64,000 nucleotides of DNA. It comes from Vombatus ursinus (taxonomy: Eukaryota; Chordata; Mammalia; Diprotodontia; Vombatidae). The first letter of the stretch is position 1, and each line of letters opens with the position of its first letter. Positions 10,631-58,019 of the stretch are shown here, one piece after another. The position numbers and the translations under genes were made by a program. The notes beneath the pieces were generated by a model. That model was not told the origin of the DNA, searched no databases, and worked only from the letters and a program-made list of their open reading frames with translations. The stretch lies in NCBI RefSeq assembly GCF_900497805.2, contig NW_020945064.1:5099900-5163899 (forward strand), written 5' to 3'.

Positions 10631-10988
10631 TCCTGGACATCGGATCTCACTGGGGCTGGATCAGGAGCCAGGTTTCTCCTGCTAATTGTTATCCTTTTGT
10701 CACACACGGGCCATGGTCCCTGGTCTAGACCTCTTTAGAACAAGTTACCATGGAAATACAAGATGTAGGGGGAGAGGAAGAAAAAGGGGGGAAGTCTGAT
10801 GTGAGCCCTGGGGGAAGGGGAGGGCAGTCTGAGAGGCCCTGGGAGGTGTTTGAAACAGAGACAGAGGAAACAAATACTTTCTCCCTTTCCCACCTCCCTG
10901 CCCCATTTTGTCCCCCTCCCTATCTCCAGACTCAGCATTGGAAGGAAAAGTGAAGGGTGGTGGCTGGCTGGAGGTTGATGGCACCTCT

Positions 10989-46862
<35,874 letters not shown>

Positions 46863-48058
46863 CTTCGCTCTGGCCGACACCTGGTTTATCCCGGGAGTTC
46901 GCAAGTAGACAGGCTTAAAGGAAATGAGGGGTCACGGAATGGGGAGTGGGGGTGGGGGGCTCAAGCAAAGAGGAGCGTTTGGAGAAAGTGGAGATTTCGA
47001 CGACTTTCCAGGGTCCTGCAGGATCAGGTTGGGAATCACTCTCCCTCAAAAGGTTTCCACCTCTTTGTTCTTTCCGTATATCCTCTCTCCCCACCCCCAG
47101 CCTCCCCAGGACCCTTCCTCCACCACGGCTGGGGGCTGGGATGGGACCGTTCTCTGAAGCCCCAGGCAGTGAGTGGGATTGTTGGCACTAGGTTTCCCCT
47201 GGGGAAAAGAGAGGGTCTAGGAGAGAAGGTTCTTTAGGAAATGAAGCAAAGCCCTGGGTAGTCCAGAGCAGCTTCGCTGACTAGCTCTCCTGTGAGTCCT
47301 CTGTCCCCTCCCTAGGGGCGCGGAGCTGGCGCCCAAGCTGCTAGAGGCTCAAGGCAGGGCTAGTATTCTCCGGCTAGGAGAAGAAGGACCCCCTGAGCGC
47401 GAGTCTTCAAAGTAGGAGGGAAAGCTGGAGGAGAAACCTAGCCGCCTCGCCGGCTTCGGGCCCCGATCGGGCGCGAAGTTGGCAGCGGGAGCAGCACCAC
47501 GCAGTGCCCGGGCCAGCTCCGGGCGGACAGGATGGAGGGCAAGCGGCTAGGCAGCCCGCTGTCGCTGTCCCCGCAGCTCCCCAGGCGCGCCACTGAGGGA
47601 GGCGCCTGCTCCCAGCCGGCGGGGCGCAGCTGGACGGAGGGGGGCCAGAAGGGGCCAAGGCTGGCAGAAGGCAAGACAGGATTATGGGGTGGGAGCAGGG
47701 AGGTGGGAGCCTAGGGGGAGGAAAATTCTCCTGAGGGACTGAGGGAGGGAAGAGGGACTCGGAACCCCTGGTCCAGCTGCTCCCCCTTCTCTCTGCGTCC
47801 GCGCCGGGGGAAATGGTGGCCAGTCCCTAGGCGCGGCCCCGGCTTTCCATTCATACCCACCCGGGGCGGAGGGCACACGTGGCTCAACGGGCAGCAGCGC
47901 CCGGCGCATTGGTTGGAGGGCAGGGCCCCTCCTTCTCTCCCCCTTTCCCTCTCTCCGTCTCCCCCTCTGTGTCTCTTCCTCTTCTCCCTCCTCCTCCTCC
48001 GCCTGTACCGCCGCTGCCGCTGGGATTGCGGGAAAGAGGTCGCTGCAGCCACCGCCTG

Positions 48059-48152
48059 ATTGGTCAATCTTGCTCTTCTCAGGGAGCCGCCTGCGCCCCC
48101 CACTCCGAAAGCCATAAAAACGGCCCCACCCCACCTCCCCCCGCCCACAGTT
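48059..48152 (+). promoter_or_regulatory. Candidate plus-strand core promoter facing away from CPNE7
   Basis: An inverted CCAAT box (ATTGG, 48,059-48,063) is followed by a TATA-like ATAAAA at 48,114-48,119 and a GC-box-like CCGCCC at 48,140-48,145. This spacing would suit a start near 48,145-48,152 on the plus strand. The CCAAT reads forward on the minus strand, so it may serve CPNE7 instead. No gene is recognisable downstream. Confidence 0.35.
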
Positions 48153-48747
48153 TAGGTGGCTAGGACTCTTTTGGCCCAGGGAGCAGACATCATTCCAGGC
48201 TGGGTTGCAGCAAGACTGACATTCCCACAGGTAGCTGTGTGCGCCTTTCTTGGTGCCTCCGGGGCCGGGTTAGACCTAGAAGCCCCACAGTACAAAAGGG
48301 GGAGGGAGGCGCCACAGGGACAGAGAAAAGGCAACCTCCTTTCCAGCTGCCCCTGGCGGGGAACTCCTATTATCTGCACGGCCTTCCTGTAACAGGCACC
48401 TGTCTTCTGAACTAGGTCCACCAGGAACTAGTCCCAGCCCAGGAAAGGCCCATCTCCCTCCCCCTGAGGCACCAGTTCTTCAGCAGGGACAGCTACCGAA
48501 GTAAACTGTTGGCAGCGCCCTTTCCAGTCCTGCAGAGCACATCGAGGGGCTGGGAGATTCCAGGACTCCTTTCCTTCACCATCTCTGCTTCTGGGAAGAG
48601 GCACTTCACTACCTGTCTCTGATACAGGCCAAAAGCAAAACAGTTTTGTGCCTAACTTAGGCACCTCAAAACCATGTGCTTGGGAAAGACTTCTAATGTG
48701 AAGAAAGAACGCCCTCCGTCCATCCTTAACACACACATACACTAGTC

Positions 48748-48898
48748 CAGGGGTGGGGAACCTTCGGCCTCAAAGCCACATGCGGCCCTCTAGGTCCTCG
48801 AGTGTGGACCTTTGACTGGTGAAGTTTGGATTCAAAGGGCCGCACTTGAGGACCTAGAGGACCACGTGTAGCCTACAGCCAAAAGTGCCCCACCCCTT
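48748..48898. mobile_element. Palindromic hAT-type MITE, copy 5
   Basis: Starts CAGGGGTGGGGAACC, arms inverted, right end degraded. Flanks CACTAGTC / CCCTAGGC look like a decayed 8-bp target duplication. The central region is shorter than in copies 1 and 4. Confidence 0.88.
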
Positions 48899-48899
48899 C

Positions 48900-50235
48900 C
48901 CTAGGCCCTTAGACACCCCCTCCCCCATCCTAGAGAGCTATGTCATGTTTCTGAAGTTCTTACAGGCTGAAGGTATGTGTGAAGAGGCTGAGGGTCCTTC
49001 CTCTGGCTCAACTCCCTGCCTCCTCATGTGTTCTGGGTCCTTTCAGTTTGGCTTCTGGGCTCATTCTCAAAAAGAGGGAGGCACAAGCTAAGAACTCCGG
49101 GGCTTCTGAAGCATCTGTGTTTGAAGACCACAGGCTTCTGACTAAGATCCAGTTCATACCCAAGGCCTTTAATGTCCATCACATCCCCTCCCGTGCAGCC
49201 AGGAAATGGCCAATCCTGATCCTATGGGAGAGGTGGTAACTGTTCCCTAGGGAAGGTAACTCTCTGAGCATGGGGACTCCTCCCCAAAGAGTAGTTTCAC
49301 ACCAGCCCACACACATGCATCAAAAGGAGCAAGGGAGGGGAGGTGAGAAATCACCTCCCAGCCCATTCTCATGGGCTATTTCAGATAAAAATAGGACATA
49401 GACCTGGACAGGAGCCATGTCACCTCAGGAAGGGAGGAAAATAAGGGAAAACCTGAAGCAGGAGCCAAAGACAAACTAGGGTGAGTTTGTGGATTGAAAG
49501 GAGGAGGAGAGAAGGGAGAAGGGGAAAGGGAAAGACAAGCAATGGTTTATTGGGCCCCTAGAAGAAGAGTCTGTGGCCAAAGTAGATCTGGGAGAACAAG
49601 ATGATTCCTACCTCTGTCCCAGAGAAGCGAAGGAGATAGCAGGCAAAGGCTTACAGGGCCATCATATCTATTGTCTCTCCTGAGAAAAGATGTGCCTCCA
49701 ACAGAGAACTCCATGTCTTAATTATCCTATCCTAGCTTTTGATACTGCTCAAACCTAGGATGCTAGTTCAAAACCGCAGAAAGTAAGGAAGGGCAAGAGC
49801 CCTCAAGTGGTCACATGGCTTCATTGCAGAGGCTTGACACCTAAAATAGAATCAGGGAATTCATATTCTTTAACTGGATCTGGAGGTGGGAGAAAGAGGC
49901 CAGAAACCTGAACGTGGACACCTAGGAACCAAATGAAATGAGGAGTGGAAATGACCAACATCCAAAGCTGGTCTCAGTTTTTTTCCTTCTGTGTTCCCAT
50001 TTCCCATTCCTGTCTGGATTAGGTGCAAAAAGAGCAACATTCTAGCCCGAGGCAGAGCTGGATTCTTTTCCAAGGCTGGTGTGATTCTTAGCTTCCTATT
50101 CTGAATACCTGCTGCTCGAGACCCAGACTGTGCTGTTCATTTGCTTTGTAGTCACCTTTGATCTGTGGGATCCTGCCCTGGTACTCGGACCCTTGAGGCA
50201 GGAAGGCACCTTTCTCCCAAACCTTCCTCCCCCTC
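48900..50235. other. Unique upstream block
   Basis: About 1.3 kb without recognised repeats or exons. A purine-rich stretch lies at 49,490-49,545. Confidence 0.5.
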
Positions 50236-50245
50236 AGTTCTAGAC

Positions 50246-50773
50246 CAGTGATTCTCAAACTTCTTGGTGTCTGGACCCTTTTACACTATTAAAAATTATT
50301 GAGGACTCCAAAGAGCTTCTATTTATATGAGTTATATTGTTAGTGTTTACCATATTAGAAGTTAAAGCAGAAATTTAAAAAAATATTAATTCACTCAAAA
50401 TTTCATTAGAAATTAGGGTTATTTCTAACAAATAATATATTTTTGTGAAAATAACTACATTTTCCTGGTACAAAAAAAATTGGTGACAGGGGGGGCATTG
50501 TTTTACATGTTTTTACAGATCTCTTCAATGTCCAGCTTAATAGCAGAAGGCTGCATTTTCCTTTCTGTTCAATCTGTTATGATATATTGTTTTGGTTCAA
50601 GTATATGGAAAAAAATCCAGCCTGACACAGGAACCTAGGTTGGAAAAAAGAGAAATATTTTAATAGGCAAATAACATCTTAGTATTATTATGAAAGTAGT
50701 TTTGACCTTCTGGACTCCCTGAAAAGGTCTCACAGTCCCCCAAGGGTCATAAGACCATACTTTGAGAACTGGG
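50246..50773. mobile_element. hAT-type DNA transposon relic, about 530 bp
   Basis: The ends CAGTGATTCTCAAACTT and TACTTTGAGAACTGGG are inverted repeats with the hAT-style CAGTG..TTCTCAAA terminus. Flanked by TTCTAGAC / CTGTAGAC, a decayed 8-bp duplication. The interior is AT-rich and non-coding; it resembles an ancient mammalian repeat, but I cannot name the family with certainty. Confidence 0.8.
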
Positions 50774-51019
50774 CTGTAGACCCTGCTGTATTCACCTCTC
50801 TCTTAGAGGCCTCAGTAGCTCCAGGTCCCTTAAAGTGCACCTGTCAGTTACCCTCACCCCATTCAGTTCGGTTCATTGGGCTGCTCTGAAGAAATCCCTT
50901 TTTAACCTTAGAGCATCATAGAAATGTGAGCTGGTTCCACTTTCTAGAGAAGGAAGCCATGGCTCCCTTAACTTCTGTTCTAAGGGTTTAGTGGCTTAGT
51001 TCTAAGGAGAGTAGTGGCT

Positions 51020-51116
51020 TCTGACTCAGGGCTCTGTCATCTGCTGTGTGAGGCCTTGTACAAATCACTTCCCCCAATCTGGGCCTTGGTTTCTCAATCT
51101 GTAAAATTATGAGATT
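51020..51116 (+). repeat. MIR fragment
   Basis: 'gtacaaatcacttcccccaa' and 'ggtttctcaatctgtaaaat'. Confidence 0.6.
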
Positions 51117-51118
51117 GG

Positions 51119-51412
51119 GCTCTTAATCTGGGGACTGACTCTTTCTCTCTCTCTCTCTGTATGTACATATATATGCATACACATATATACACAGGTATGT
51201 TTGTGTGTATATACACATGTGTATAAGTGTATACATATATGTGTATACATATACACAAATTTATACAAATATATTGATATATTGATAACTGTATTTCAAT
51301 ATAACTTGTTTCCTTTGTGACTTTATGTATTTTTAATGCATTTAAAAATATTATTCTGATAAGGGGTCTTTAGACTTCACCAAACTGCCAAAGGAGTCCA
51401 TGATCCCCAACT
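51119..51412 (-). mobile_element. hAT-type element (family B) with microsatellite growth
   Basis: 'ctcttaatctggggactgac' at one end and 'aaggggtctttagacttcac' near the other match family B. A (CT)n plus TA/CA run (51,140-51,262) occupies the middle. Confidence 0.65.
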
Positions 51413-51459
51413 CACCCTGTTCAAACATATTTATTTTGGTTGTACAAAGTTTTCTGCAT

Positions 51460-51552
51460 GCTGTCTCTGCCATTAGACTGTGAGATCCTTGATTTTAGCA
51501 CAGTGCAGTAAGCACACAGTAAGTGCTTAATAAATGCTTGTTGACTTGATTT
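51460..51552 (+). repeat. L2 LINE 3' end
   Basis: 'ccattagactgtgagatcct ... aagtgcttaataaatgcttg'. Confidence 0.7.
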
Positions 51553-51774
51553 AAGAACCTCTGAACTAGATGATCTCTGAGGTTCTTTCCAGCACTGACA
51601 TCCTATGATTCTAAATTCCCATCTAGGCCTATTCTGATTGGAAGCCATGTAGCTTTGATGGTGAACCCCATCTCTCTGCCCTAAAATTGCATGAAATCAA
51701 CTCCTTACTACAGTCAAAAGCAGGAAAAAAAAAAAAAAACAACAACAACAACCCCAAACCACACTCCTTTCTCT

Positions 51775-53140
51775 CTTTTGCAGGATCCTCCTCCTTCTGC
51801 TCACAAAGTGTGGGCATCCTCCAAGGCTCCACACCCTTTCTCTCTCTACATCCTCTCACTCGGTGACCCCAGCAGCTCCCATGGGTTCAGTTATCATTTC
51901 AATGCAGATGATGCCCAGATCTACATTCCCCACCTTCTCCTCTGAACTTCGGTTCTCTGGCTGGACAGCTCTGCCTGCATATGCCATAGACATCTCAAAC
52001 TCAACATTTTAAAATAGGAATTCTTTTTATTCTTCCTCCATCCAACATAGACACCGTCCAAACTTCATTTGTCTTATTGGCACCGCCATCTTTGCAGTCA
52101 CCCAAATTCATAACTTCAGAGTCATTCTTGACTCCTCTCTCCCTCACACTGCCCCCGACCCATCAATTGTCAAGTGTTGTCTAGCCTACCTCCGCAACAT
52201 CCTGTGAAAATGTCCTCTCCTCTTACACAGCCTTTATTCTCATTGCTTATCACGTGAATTATTGCAATAACCTCCTAATAATTGGTCTCTCTATCTCTGG
52301 TCTCTCTTCTTTCCAATCCATTCTCCATATAGCTATCAAATTGATCTTCCTAGACCCTGTATTATGTTATCCTACTAGTCAAAAGTCTTCACTGGTTCCT
52401 TATTATCTCTGGGAGAAAACATGAATTTCTCAATGTGGCATTTATTAAAAAAACTTCTGCTATCTGGTCCTCACCTACCTTTCCAGTCTCATTTCCTATT
52501 ATTTCCCCATCATGCATTCTCCATTCAGTCTGCTAGCTGTCACTCATACAAGACCAGAATTGTGGATAAAGTGCTGGGCTTGGAGTTAGGAAAATCTGAA
52601 TTAAAATCCAGTCTCAGACACTTACTTGCTGTGTGACCTTGGGCAAGTCACTTAACCTCTATTTGCCTCAGTTTCTTCATCTGTCAAAATGAGATAATTA
52701 ATAATAGCAGCTACCTCCCAGGGTTGTTGTAAGAATCAAAGGAGATAATATTGCAAAGTGCTTAGCATAGTGCCTGGCACACAGTAGGTGCTTAATAAAT
52801 GTTTGTTTCCCTCATTCCCATCATTTGCACAATTTCCCCTCCCTCTCTCCCTCCCATATCTACTCGCTTCTTGCTTTTGCCTGGCTTCCTTCAAAGTCTA
52901 ATTCAGGTGCCACATCTCACACAAGCTTTCCCCTGAGGTGCCCAGCTCATATCACTTTCTCCACCTTGTAATGACTTTGTCTAACGTTGTGCTTGCTGTA
53001 CTTTTTATCTACCTACTTGGGTACGTGTTGTATCCTCCCTGTGGAATATAAACTCTTGGAAGGCAGGAACTATTTTTATTTGTCTTTGTTTCTGCAGTCC
53101 CTTGCATGTAGCACCACAGGCCCTTAACACCCGCTTGCGG
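51775..53140 (+). repeat. L2 LINE, about 1.1 kb of ORF2 and 3' end, split by a SINE
   Basis: Carries the reverse-transcriptase region (a frame at 51,691-51,945 keeps YILSLGD and YHFNADDAQIY) and runs to the L2 3' end at about 53,040-53,130. A SINE interrupts it at 52,555-52,812. Confidence 0.82.
52555..52812 (+). repeat. SINE with MIR tail, inside L2
   Basis: 'gctgggcttggagttaggaa', 'gcctcagtttcttcatctgt' and 'tagtgcctggcacacagtag'. Confidence 0.85.
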
Positions 53141-53231
53141 AGTTGAATCAGGTCACTCACCAAGTTCCTGTTTCCTGTCTGAGGGTATTATTTTAGTTCC
53201 CTTAACATTGGCACAAAAGTGAGACTGATGG

Positions 53232-53462
53232 CTGGGTGCTGCAATGGATAGACTGCTGTACCTGGAGTCAGGAAGACCTGAGTTCAAATCCAACCTCAGA
53301 TACTTATTAGCTATGGGACCCTAGACAAGTCACAACCTCTGCCTCGGTTTCCTCATCTGTAAAATGGGAATAATAATAGCACCTACGTCCCAAAGTTGTT
53401 GTGAGAACCGAATGAGTTAATATTTATAAAGCTCTTTGCAAACCTTCAAGTGCTATTAAATG
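53232..53462 (+). repeat. SINE with MIR tail
   Basis: 'cctggagtcaggaagacctg', 'ttgttgtgagaaccgaatga' and 'ctctttgcaaaccttcaagt'. Confidence 0.85.
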
Positions 53463-53574
53463 CTTGCAGCTGCAGCCGATGTTGTTATTATTATGCTCTA
53501 AGTACAATGAAGGTGAGTTCAGCTCAGGTCCACCTGCACCCCCAACCCATTCCAAGATTTTTTCAACAATTAAG

Positions 53575-53732
53575 AGGCAGAATGAGATACTGGAAAGAAC
53601 ACTGGGCAAATGGCCTTAGTCAAGTCCTGGACCAGTCCATTACTAGCTGTGTGATCTTGAGCAAGTCACTTAACCTCTGTGCATTTCAGTTTCCTTACCT
53701 GTAAAAAATGAGATTAAACTACACCAGCATCA
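53575..53732 (+). repeat. MIR-derived SINE
   Basis: 'ctagctgtgtgatcttgagc' and 'catttcagtttccttacctg'. Confidence 0.7.
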
Positions 53733-53734
53733 CT

Positions 53735-53905
53735 TAACAGTTTTTGTGTCCTAGGCCCTTCTGACAGTGCAGGGAAGCTCAGGGACCCCTTCTCAGAATC
53801 ACATTTTATGGGTATCAAAATATATAAGATTATAGAGGAAACTACAGTTATCAAATTTAAAAAAAAAAACCTTACAGATCCCAGGTTAAAAAGCCCTGAT
53901 CTTGA
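53735..53905 (+). mobile_element. hAT-type non-autonomous element (family B)
   Basis: 'ggaccccttctcagaatcac', 'aaactacagttatcaaattt' and the end 'cccaggttaaaaagccctg'. Confidence 0.7.
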
Positions 53906-53944
53906 CAATCCATCTCTCTGGTCCTTTCCAATTCTCTACCTCTG

Positions 53945-54310
53945 ATCTCATGCTTTTATTTTTTATACTATTTTATTTTCCCCCAGTTACATGTTACATG
54001 TAAAGACAACTTTTAAAATTCATTTTTTGTTAATTTTAGTTTCAAATTTTCCTTCCCTCACCTTCCGCCTCCCTGAGATGGTGAGCAATTATATATAGTA
54101 TGTATATATGTATATATATATGTATATATGTTCAATCATGCAAAACATTTTACCATATTAGTCATGTTGTAAAAGAAGACACAGCCCCAAAGGAAAAAAA
54201 AAACACACAGAAAGTGAAATTAGTATGCTTTGATCTGCATTCAGATTCCATCAGTTCTTTCTCTGGAGGTAAACAGCATTTTTCATCAATCTCATACTCT
54301 TATGAGGGAG
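53945..54310 (-). repeat. L1 3' UTR, reverse
   Basis: 'cccccagttacatgttacat', 'ttagtcatgttgtaaaagaa' and 'gttctttctctggaggtaaa'. It includes a TATG/TA microsatellite at 54,095-54,130. Confidence 0.75.
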
Positions 54311-54319
54311 CATGTCGGG

Positions 54320-54540
54320 GCCCACCTGAACCTACCTTTTCTATGGGATTATAGCATTGGGAGATAGCATGTGAGGCATGCAGAATTTCTACCACACTTT
54401 ATACAGTGATTTTTTTTTAAAAATCCCATTTCCACCTGTGAATCAGGAGAGAGGGATCATTCCCTGCCCTTGGGAAGAAAACCTTTAAATGAAGGTGGCC
54501 ACCCTTTCTTCCTCAGTCCCTGTTTTAGAGGTGGATATTG
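54320..54540. other. Unclassified sequence
   Basis: No repeat or gene recognised. A reverse L2-like remnant may begin at about 54,540 and run to 54,760. Confidence 0.4.
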
Positions 54541-54760
54541 CTAATAATTAAGCAAACATTTCCTGAGCCCCAACACGATGGAAGGGCATTTAGGGAGCAC
54601 ACAAAGAAGGGACAGCTGTGGGCTCTGCCCTCCAGGACCCCACGAGGAAGTCCAGCAGAGGATGCAGGTGAAATTACAAGCAGCTTGTAGTATGTAGCCC
54701 CAAAAGGGGAACAGACCAATAGTTAGTCCTCCAGGTATTCAGAGGAAACAGAGGTCATTT
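54540..54760 (-). repeat. L2 fragment, reverse
   Basis: 'caaacatttcctgagcccca' and 'tgccctccaggaccccacga' fit a diverged reverse L2 end. Confidence 0.45.
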
Positions 54761-55129
54761 ACTAGCTGGGCTGGCCACAGAAAGCTTCAGGGAGGAGGCA
54801 GAAGCCACACTGGGCCCAGAGATGCCCTCTGGCACTGTAAGATGGACAGCTTGCTGCGGGGTGGGGGTGGGAAGCAGGCTCCCTTTCCCAGAGCCAACTC
54901 AGAATCCTGACACTCTCTGCTTGGGGGAGATTCAAGGCAGAACTCTAAGTGCTAAGTGAACTGACGTTAGTAGCTGGGGTCAAGAAAAATTTGCATTTCC
55001 ACCTTTAGGGAAGAGTCTTGAGGACCAGAACAGGATTATGATCAGGCCTTCTATTTGGAAGGTGGTGGTTAGCAGTTGCCCATCCCCTCCTGAGGATCCA
55101 GATAATTTGAGTAAGATTCAGAATAGGCT

Positions 55130-55335
55130 TAATTTTTTTTACATTCTTTTTTAAAAATTTGAGTTCCAAATTCTCTCCTTCCCTCCATTGAGAAGGCAAG
55201 CAATACAAAATCAATCATACATGTGAAGTCATGTGCAACATATGTCCATATTAGCCATGTTGCAAAAAAAAAGCAAAAAAATTTAAAAGAGGTAAAAATA
55301 TGCTTCAATCTGTACTCCGAGTTCATCAGCAGAAT
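55130..55335 (-). repeat. L1 3' UTR, reverse
   Basis: 'gagttccaaattctctcctt', 'tgtccatattagccatgttg' and 'atatgcttcaatctgtactc'. Confidence 0.75.
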
Positions 55336-55339
55336 AGGA

Positions 55340-55450
55340 TTATAGATTCAGGGCTGGAAGATCTCCCACACCCATGTTATTTAACCTCCTTATTTTTTCA
55401 AGTGAGGAAACTGAGGCACAGGGAGGTTAAGTTCCTCACAATTAGAGATT
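55340..55450 (-). repeat. MIR-derived fragment, reverse
   Basis: 'tttcaagtgaggaaactgag' and 'gcacagggaggttaagttcc'. Confidence 0.6.
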
Positions 55451-55539
55451 TAAAAAAAATTTTTTGTATTTGTATTTCCAACACCTAGCACATGTAAGGG
55501 GTCTTAATACATGTTGATTGATTGATTGATTGGGCATTT

Positions 55540-55840
55540 TCACTAGCTGTTTCCCATGCCTGGAACTCTCTTCATCATCTCCTCTTCAAATCTCAGTCAA
55601 AGTCCCACCTTCTGCAAGAAGCTTTTTCTGGTCCTCTTCAATATCCATGCCTTTCCTCTGGGATTCTCTCCACTTTATCCTGTCTCTGTCTTGCTTGTAC
55701 ATAATTGTTTTCCTGTTGTCTCTTCTGTTAGACTGTGAGTTCCTCGAGAGCCAGGATTGCTCTGGAGGGTGAGGGTGGGGCTTGCTTTCTCTGCATCCCC
55801 AGTGCTCAGCACAGTGCCTCTCACTTAGTAGGCTCATCCT
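55540..55840 (+). repeat. L2 LINE 3' end
   Basis: 'ccatgcctggaactctcttc', 'ttagactgtgagttcctcga' and 'cagtgctcagcacagtgcct'. Preceded by a (TTGA)n at 55,517-55,534. Confidence 0.8.
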
Positions 55841-56107
55841 CAGTGCTTCTTGCCTTGCTTTGCTCATGATCATTCTGACAGAAAAGCACAAAGGCAAGAT
55901 TAGAACCCAGGTCCTCCTGCCTCCCAATCCAGCACTGCTCTCCCCTGCTCCTCATATAAAGAAGAGATTCTGAAATTATAGGCCATTGAGAACTAAGAAA
56001 GTTATTGGGAGAGAGGTGAAATCTTTCTTTGAGATCCTAAAATGAGAGATTTAGAGGTGGTAGGGACCAATTCCTGAAAAGCAAGACAGTCGCTGAAAAG
56101 TGGAGGC

Positions 56108-56262
56108 AGGGGCAGCTAGGTGGTGCAGTGGATAGAGCACCAGCCCTGAAGTAAGGAGGACCTGAGTTCAAATCCAGCCTCAGACCAAACACTTGACACT
56201 TACTAGCCGTATGACCCTGGGCAAGTCACTTAACCCCAATTGCCTGGAAAAAAAAAAAGTGG
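56108..56262 (+). repeat. tRNA-headed marsupial SINE (short, poly(A))
   Basis: 'ggggcagctaggtggtgcag' to a 12-A tail. Near consensus. Confidence 0.93.
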
Positions 56263-56284
56263 AGGCAGAGGTTTGGATCAGGGC

Positions 56285-56600
56285 AGGCAATCAGTAAACA
56301 TTTATTAAGGACCTAGTATGTACAGGGCAGCTAGGTGGTGCAGTGGATAGAACTTCAGCCTGGGAGTCAGGAGGACCTGAGTTTAAATCTGACCTCAGAC
56401 ACTTGACATTTACTAGCTGTGTGACCTGGGCAAGTCACTTAACCCCGAATGCCTCACCAAAAAAAAAAAAAAAAGTCCTACTATGTGCCAGTCACTGTGG
56501 TACTGATAAAAAGAAGGGAGCTCACCATCTAAGAGGGCAGACAACATGCAAGCAACTATATAGAAATAAGAAGTATACAAGATAAATATACAGGTGAGCA
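56285..56600 (-). repeat. L2 fragment split by a SINE
   Basis: 'cagtaaacatttattaagga' before and 'ctactatgtgccagtcactg' after the SINE at 56,326-56,474. CCTAGTATGT / CCTACTATGT flanks fit the target duplication. Confidence 0.7.
56326..56474 (+). repeat. tRNA-headed marsupial SINE (short, poly(A))
   Basis: 'gggcagctaggtggtgcagt' to a 16-A tail, only about 65 bp after the previous SINE and in the same orientation. Confidence 0.93.
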
Positions 56601-56679
56601 CAACATCTCCAAACAAGAAGAAACATTGTCCTCCCCATAACCCAGGGAGGTAGGTGTTCTTATTATCTCCAGTTAATGG

Positions 56680-56812
56680 TTGAAATATGCCTTTGTATGA
56701 CTTCACATGTATAATGCATATCTTTGCTTGCCTTTTCAATGGATGAGGGAGGGGGATGGAAGAAGGGATAGAATTTGGAACTCAAAAGTTTAAAAAAATT
56801 AATGCTATAAAT
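56680..56812 (+). repeat. L1 3' end
   Basis: 'gcatatctttgcttgccttt', 'gaatttggaactcaaaagtt'. Confidence 0.65.
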
Positions 56813-56814
56813 AC

Positions 56815-56945
56815 AGTGGAGAAAATTGAGGCAGAGCTTAAGTGACTTGCCAATGGTCACACAGCTAGTAGCTGTCTGAGGCAAGATTTGAACTCAGGTC
56901 TTCCTGTCTCCAGACCCAGCACTCCGCCCACTTAGATGTCTCTAA
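56815..56945 (-). repeat. SINE fragment, reverse
   Basis: 'cttaagtgacttgccaatgg', 'gcaagatttgaactcaggtc'. Confidence 0.75.
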
Positions 56946-57404
56946 AGGGATGTGATAAATAGGAGTTTCACTCATGCACTGCCTGCTAGATATGTGGTGA
57001 CAGTGGATCATCAGGGTCAGTCTACAGGACAGGAGGAGCAGTAATTGACTGACTATGAGGTGAGGTCTGAGGGGCTTAGGAAGCCCCCAGCCAGGAGAAT
57101 AGGTAAGTACTTCTTCCCACAGACATAAAGGATAGAAGGGCATTCAGGTCTGTGCAATTAGCTCCTTGGCCTACTAGAGCAGGTGTCCTAGCAAGACCCT
57201 CCCCCCCAAGTCAGCCCCTGTCACCCGTCTGCCATCTTCCACCTCCTAGTTTCCACCCAAAGCAAAGAACGGACATAAGGCCTAAATACAACTTATTAGC
57301 CTCAACTTTACAAACAGTAAAATATTATTGTTTAATGATCATTAATAGCCACCCCTTAAATAATCCCAGCACTTTGTTCTTCTCAAAGCACGTTCAGGTC
57401 TCTA

Positions 57405-57530
57405 TATATGGATTATCTCATGTGATTCTCCCAACATGCCTGGGAAATAGACACGGGCAAGTATTGTTTCCCATTTGACAAAGGAAGAAACTGAGGCATA
57501 GAGAGGCGAGGTGACTTGTGAGGGTCAGAC
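57405..57530 (-). repeat. MIR fragment, reverse
   Basis: 'tgacaaaggaagaaactgag', 'gcatagagaggcgaggtgac'. Confidence 0.55.
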
Positions 57531-57699
57531 ACAACAAGACAGTCGAATGGGGAGTTAAATGACCAAGTGGACTCAGTCACCCTCCGATGTCCTGTTTCCT
57601 GATGGAAATAAGACAGGGATATTCTGCCTCCGTACCCTTGCCTGTGCCAGGCTGGCTGTCTCTGCCATCCCGGCAATGTTCTCCCTTCTCATCTTTGCC

Positions 57700-57965
57700 T
57701 TGTGGAACCCCATCAAGAGACCTCCCTTGTTTTGATTCTTTAATTTTAATAACTCCCAGTTTTAATTCTTCCTCCAACCCCCACCCCAAAATTTATCTTG
57801 TGCACATTTTGTATTTCCTTGCCAAAGTACTGATTGCTTCCTCCCGTGAGAATACAAAGTCGTTAAAGAGAAGGATTGCTTCATTTTTGGTTCTGTATCC
57901 CTAGTGCCTGGCATCATTCCCTGACACAGAGCAAGTGTTTAATATTTGGTGAATTTAATTGAATT
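57700..57965 (+). repeat. L2 LINE 3' end
   Basis: 'gagaatacaaagtcgttaaa', 'tatccctagtgcctggcatc', 'gagcaagtgtttaatatttg'. Confidence 0.65.
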
Positions 57966-58019
57966 GCCCAGGATTAAAGAACAAAATATATAATATTCTC
58001 CCTTGGTGACGATATAAAA

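Noticed and set aside
46863-46904. Upstream in-frame ATG at 46,904 as the CPNE7 start
   Set aside because: It would add 14 residues with no match to the CPNE7 N terminus I recall; the ATG at 46,862 gives the expected start and has A at -3.
47407-48163. Several open frames of 83-150 codons on both strands
   Set aside because: CpG-island composition suppresses stop codons; the products are low-complexity Arg/Pro/Gly and resemble nothing known.
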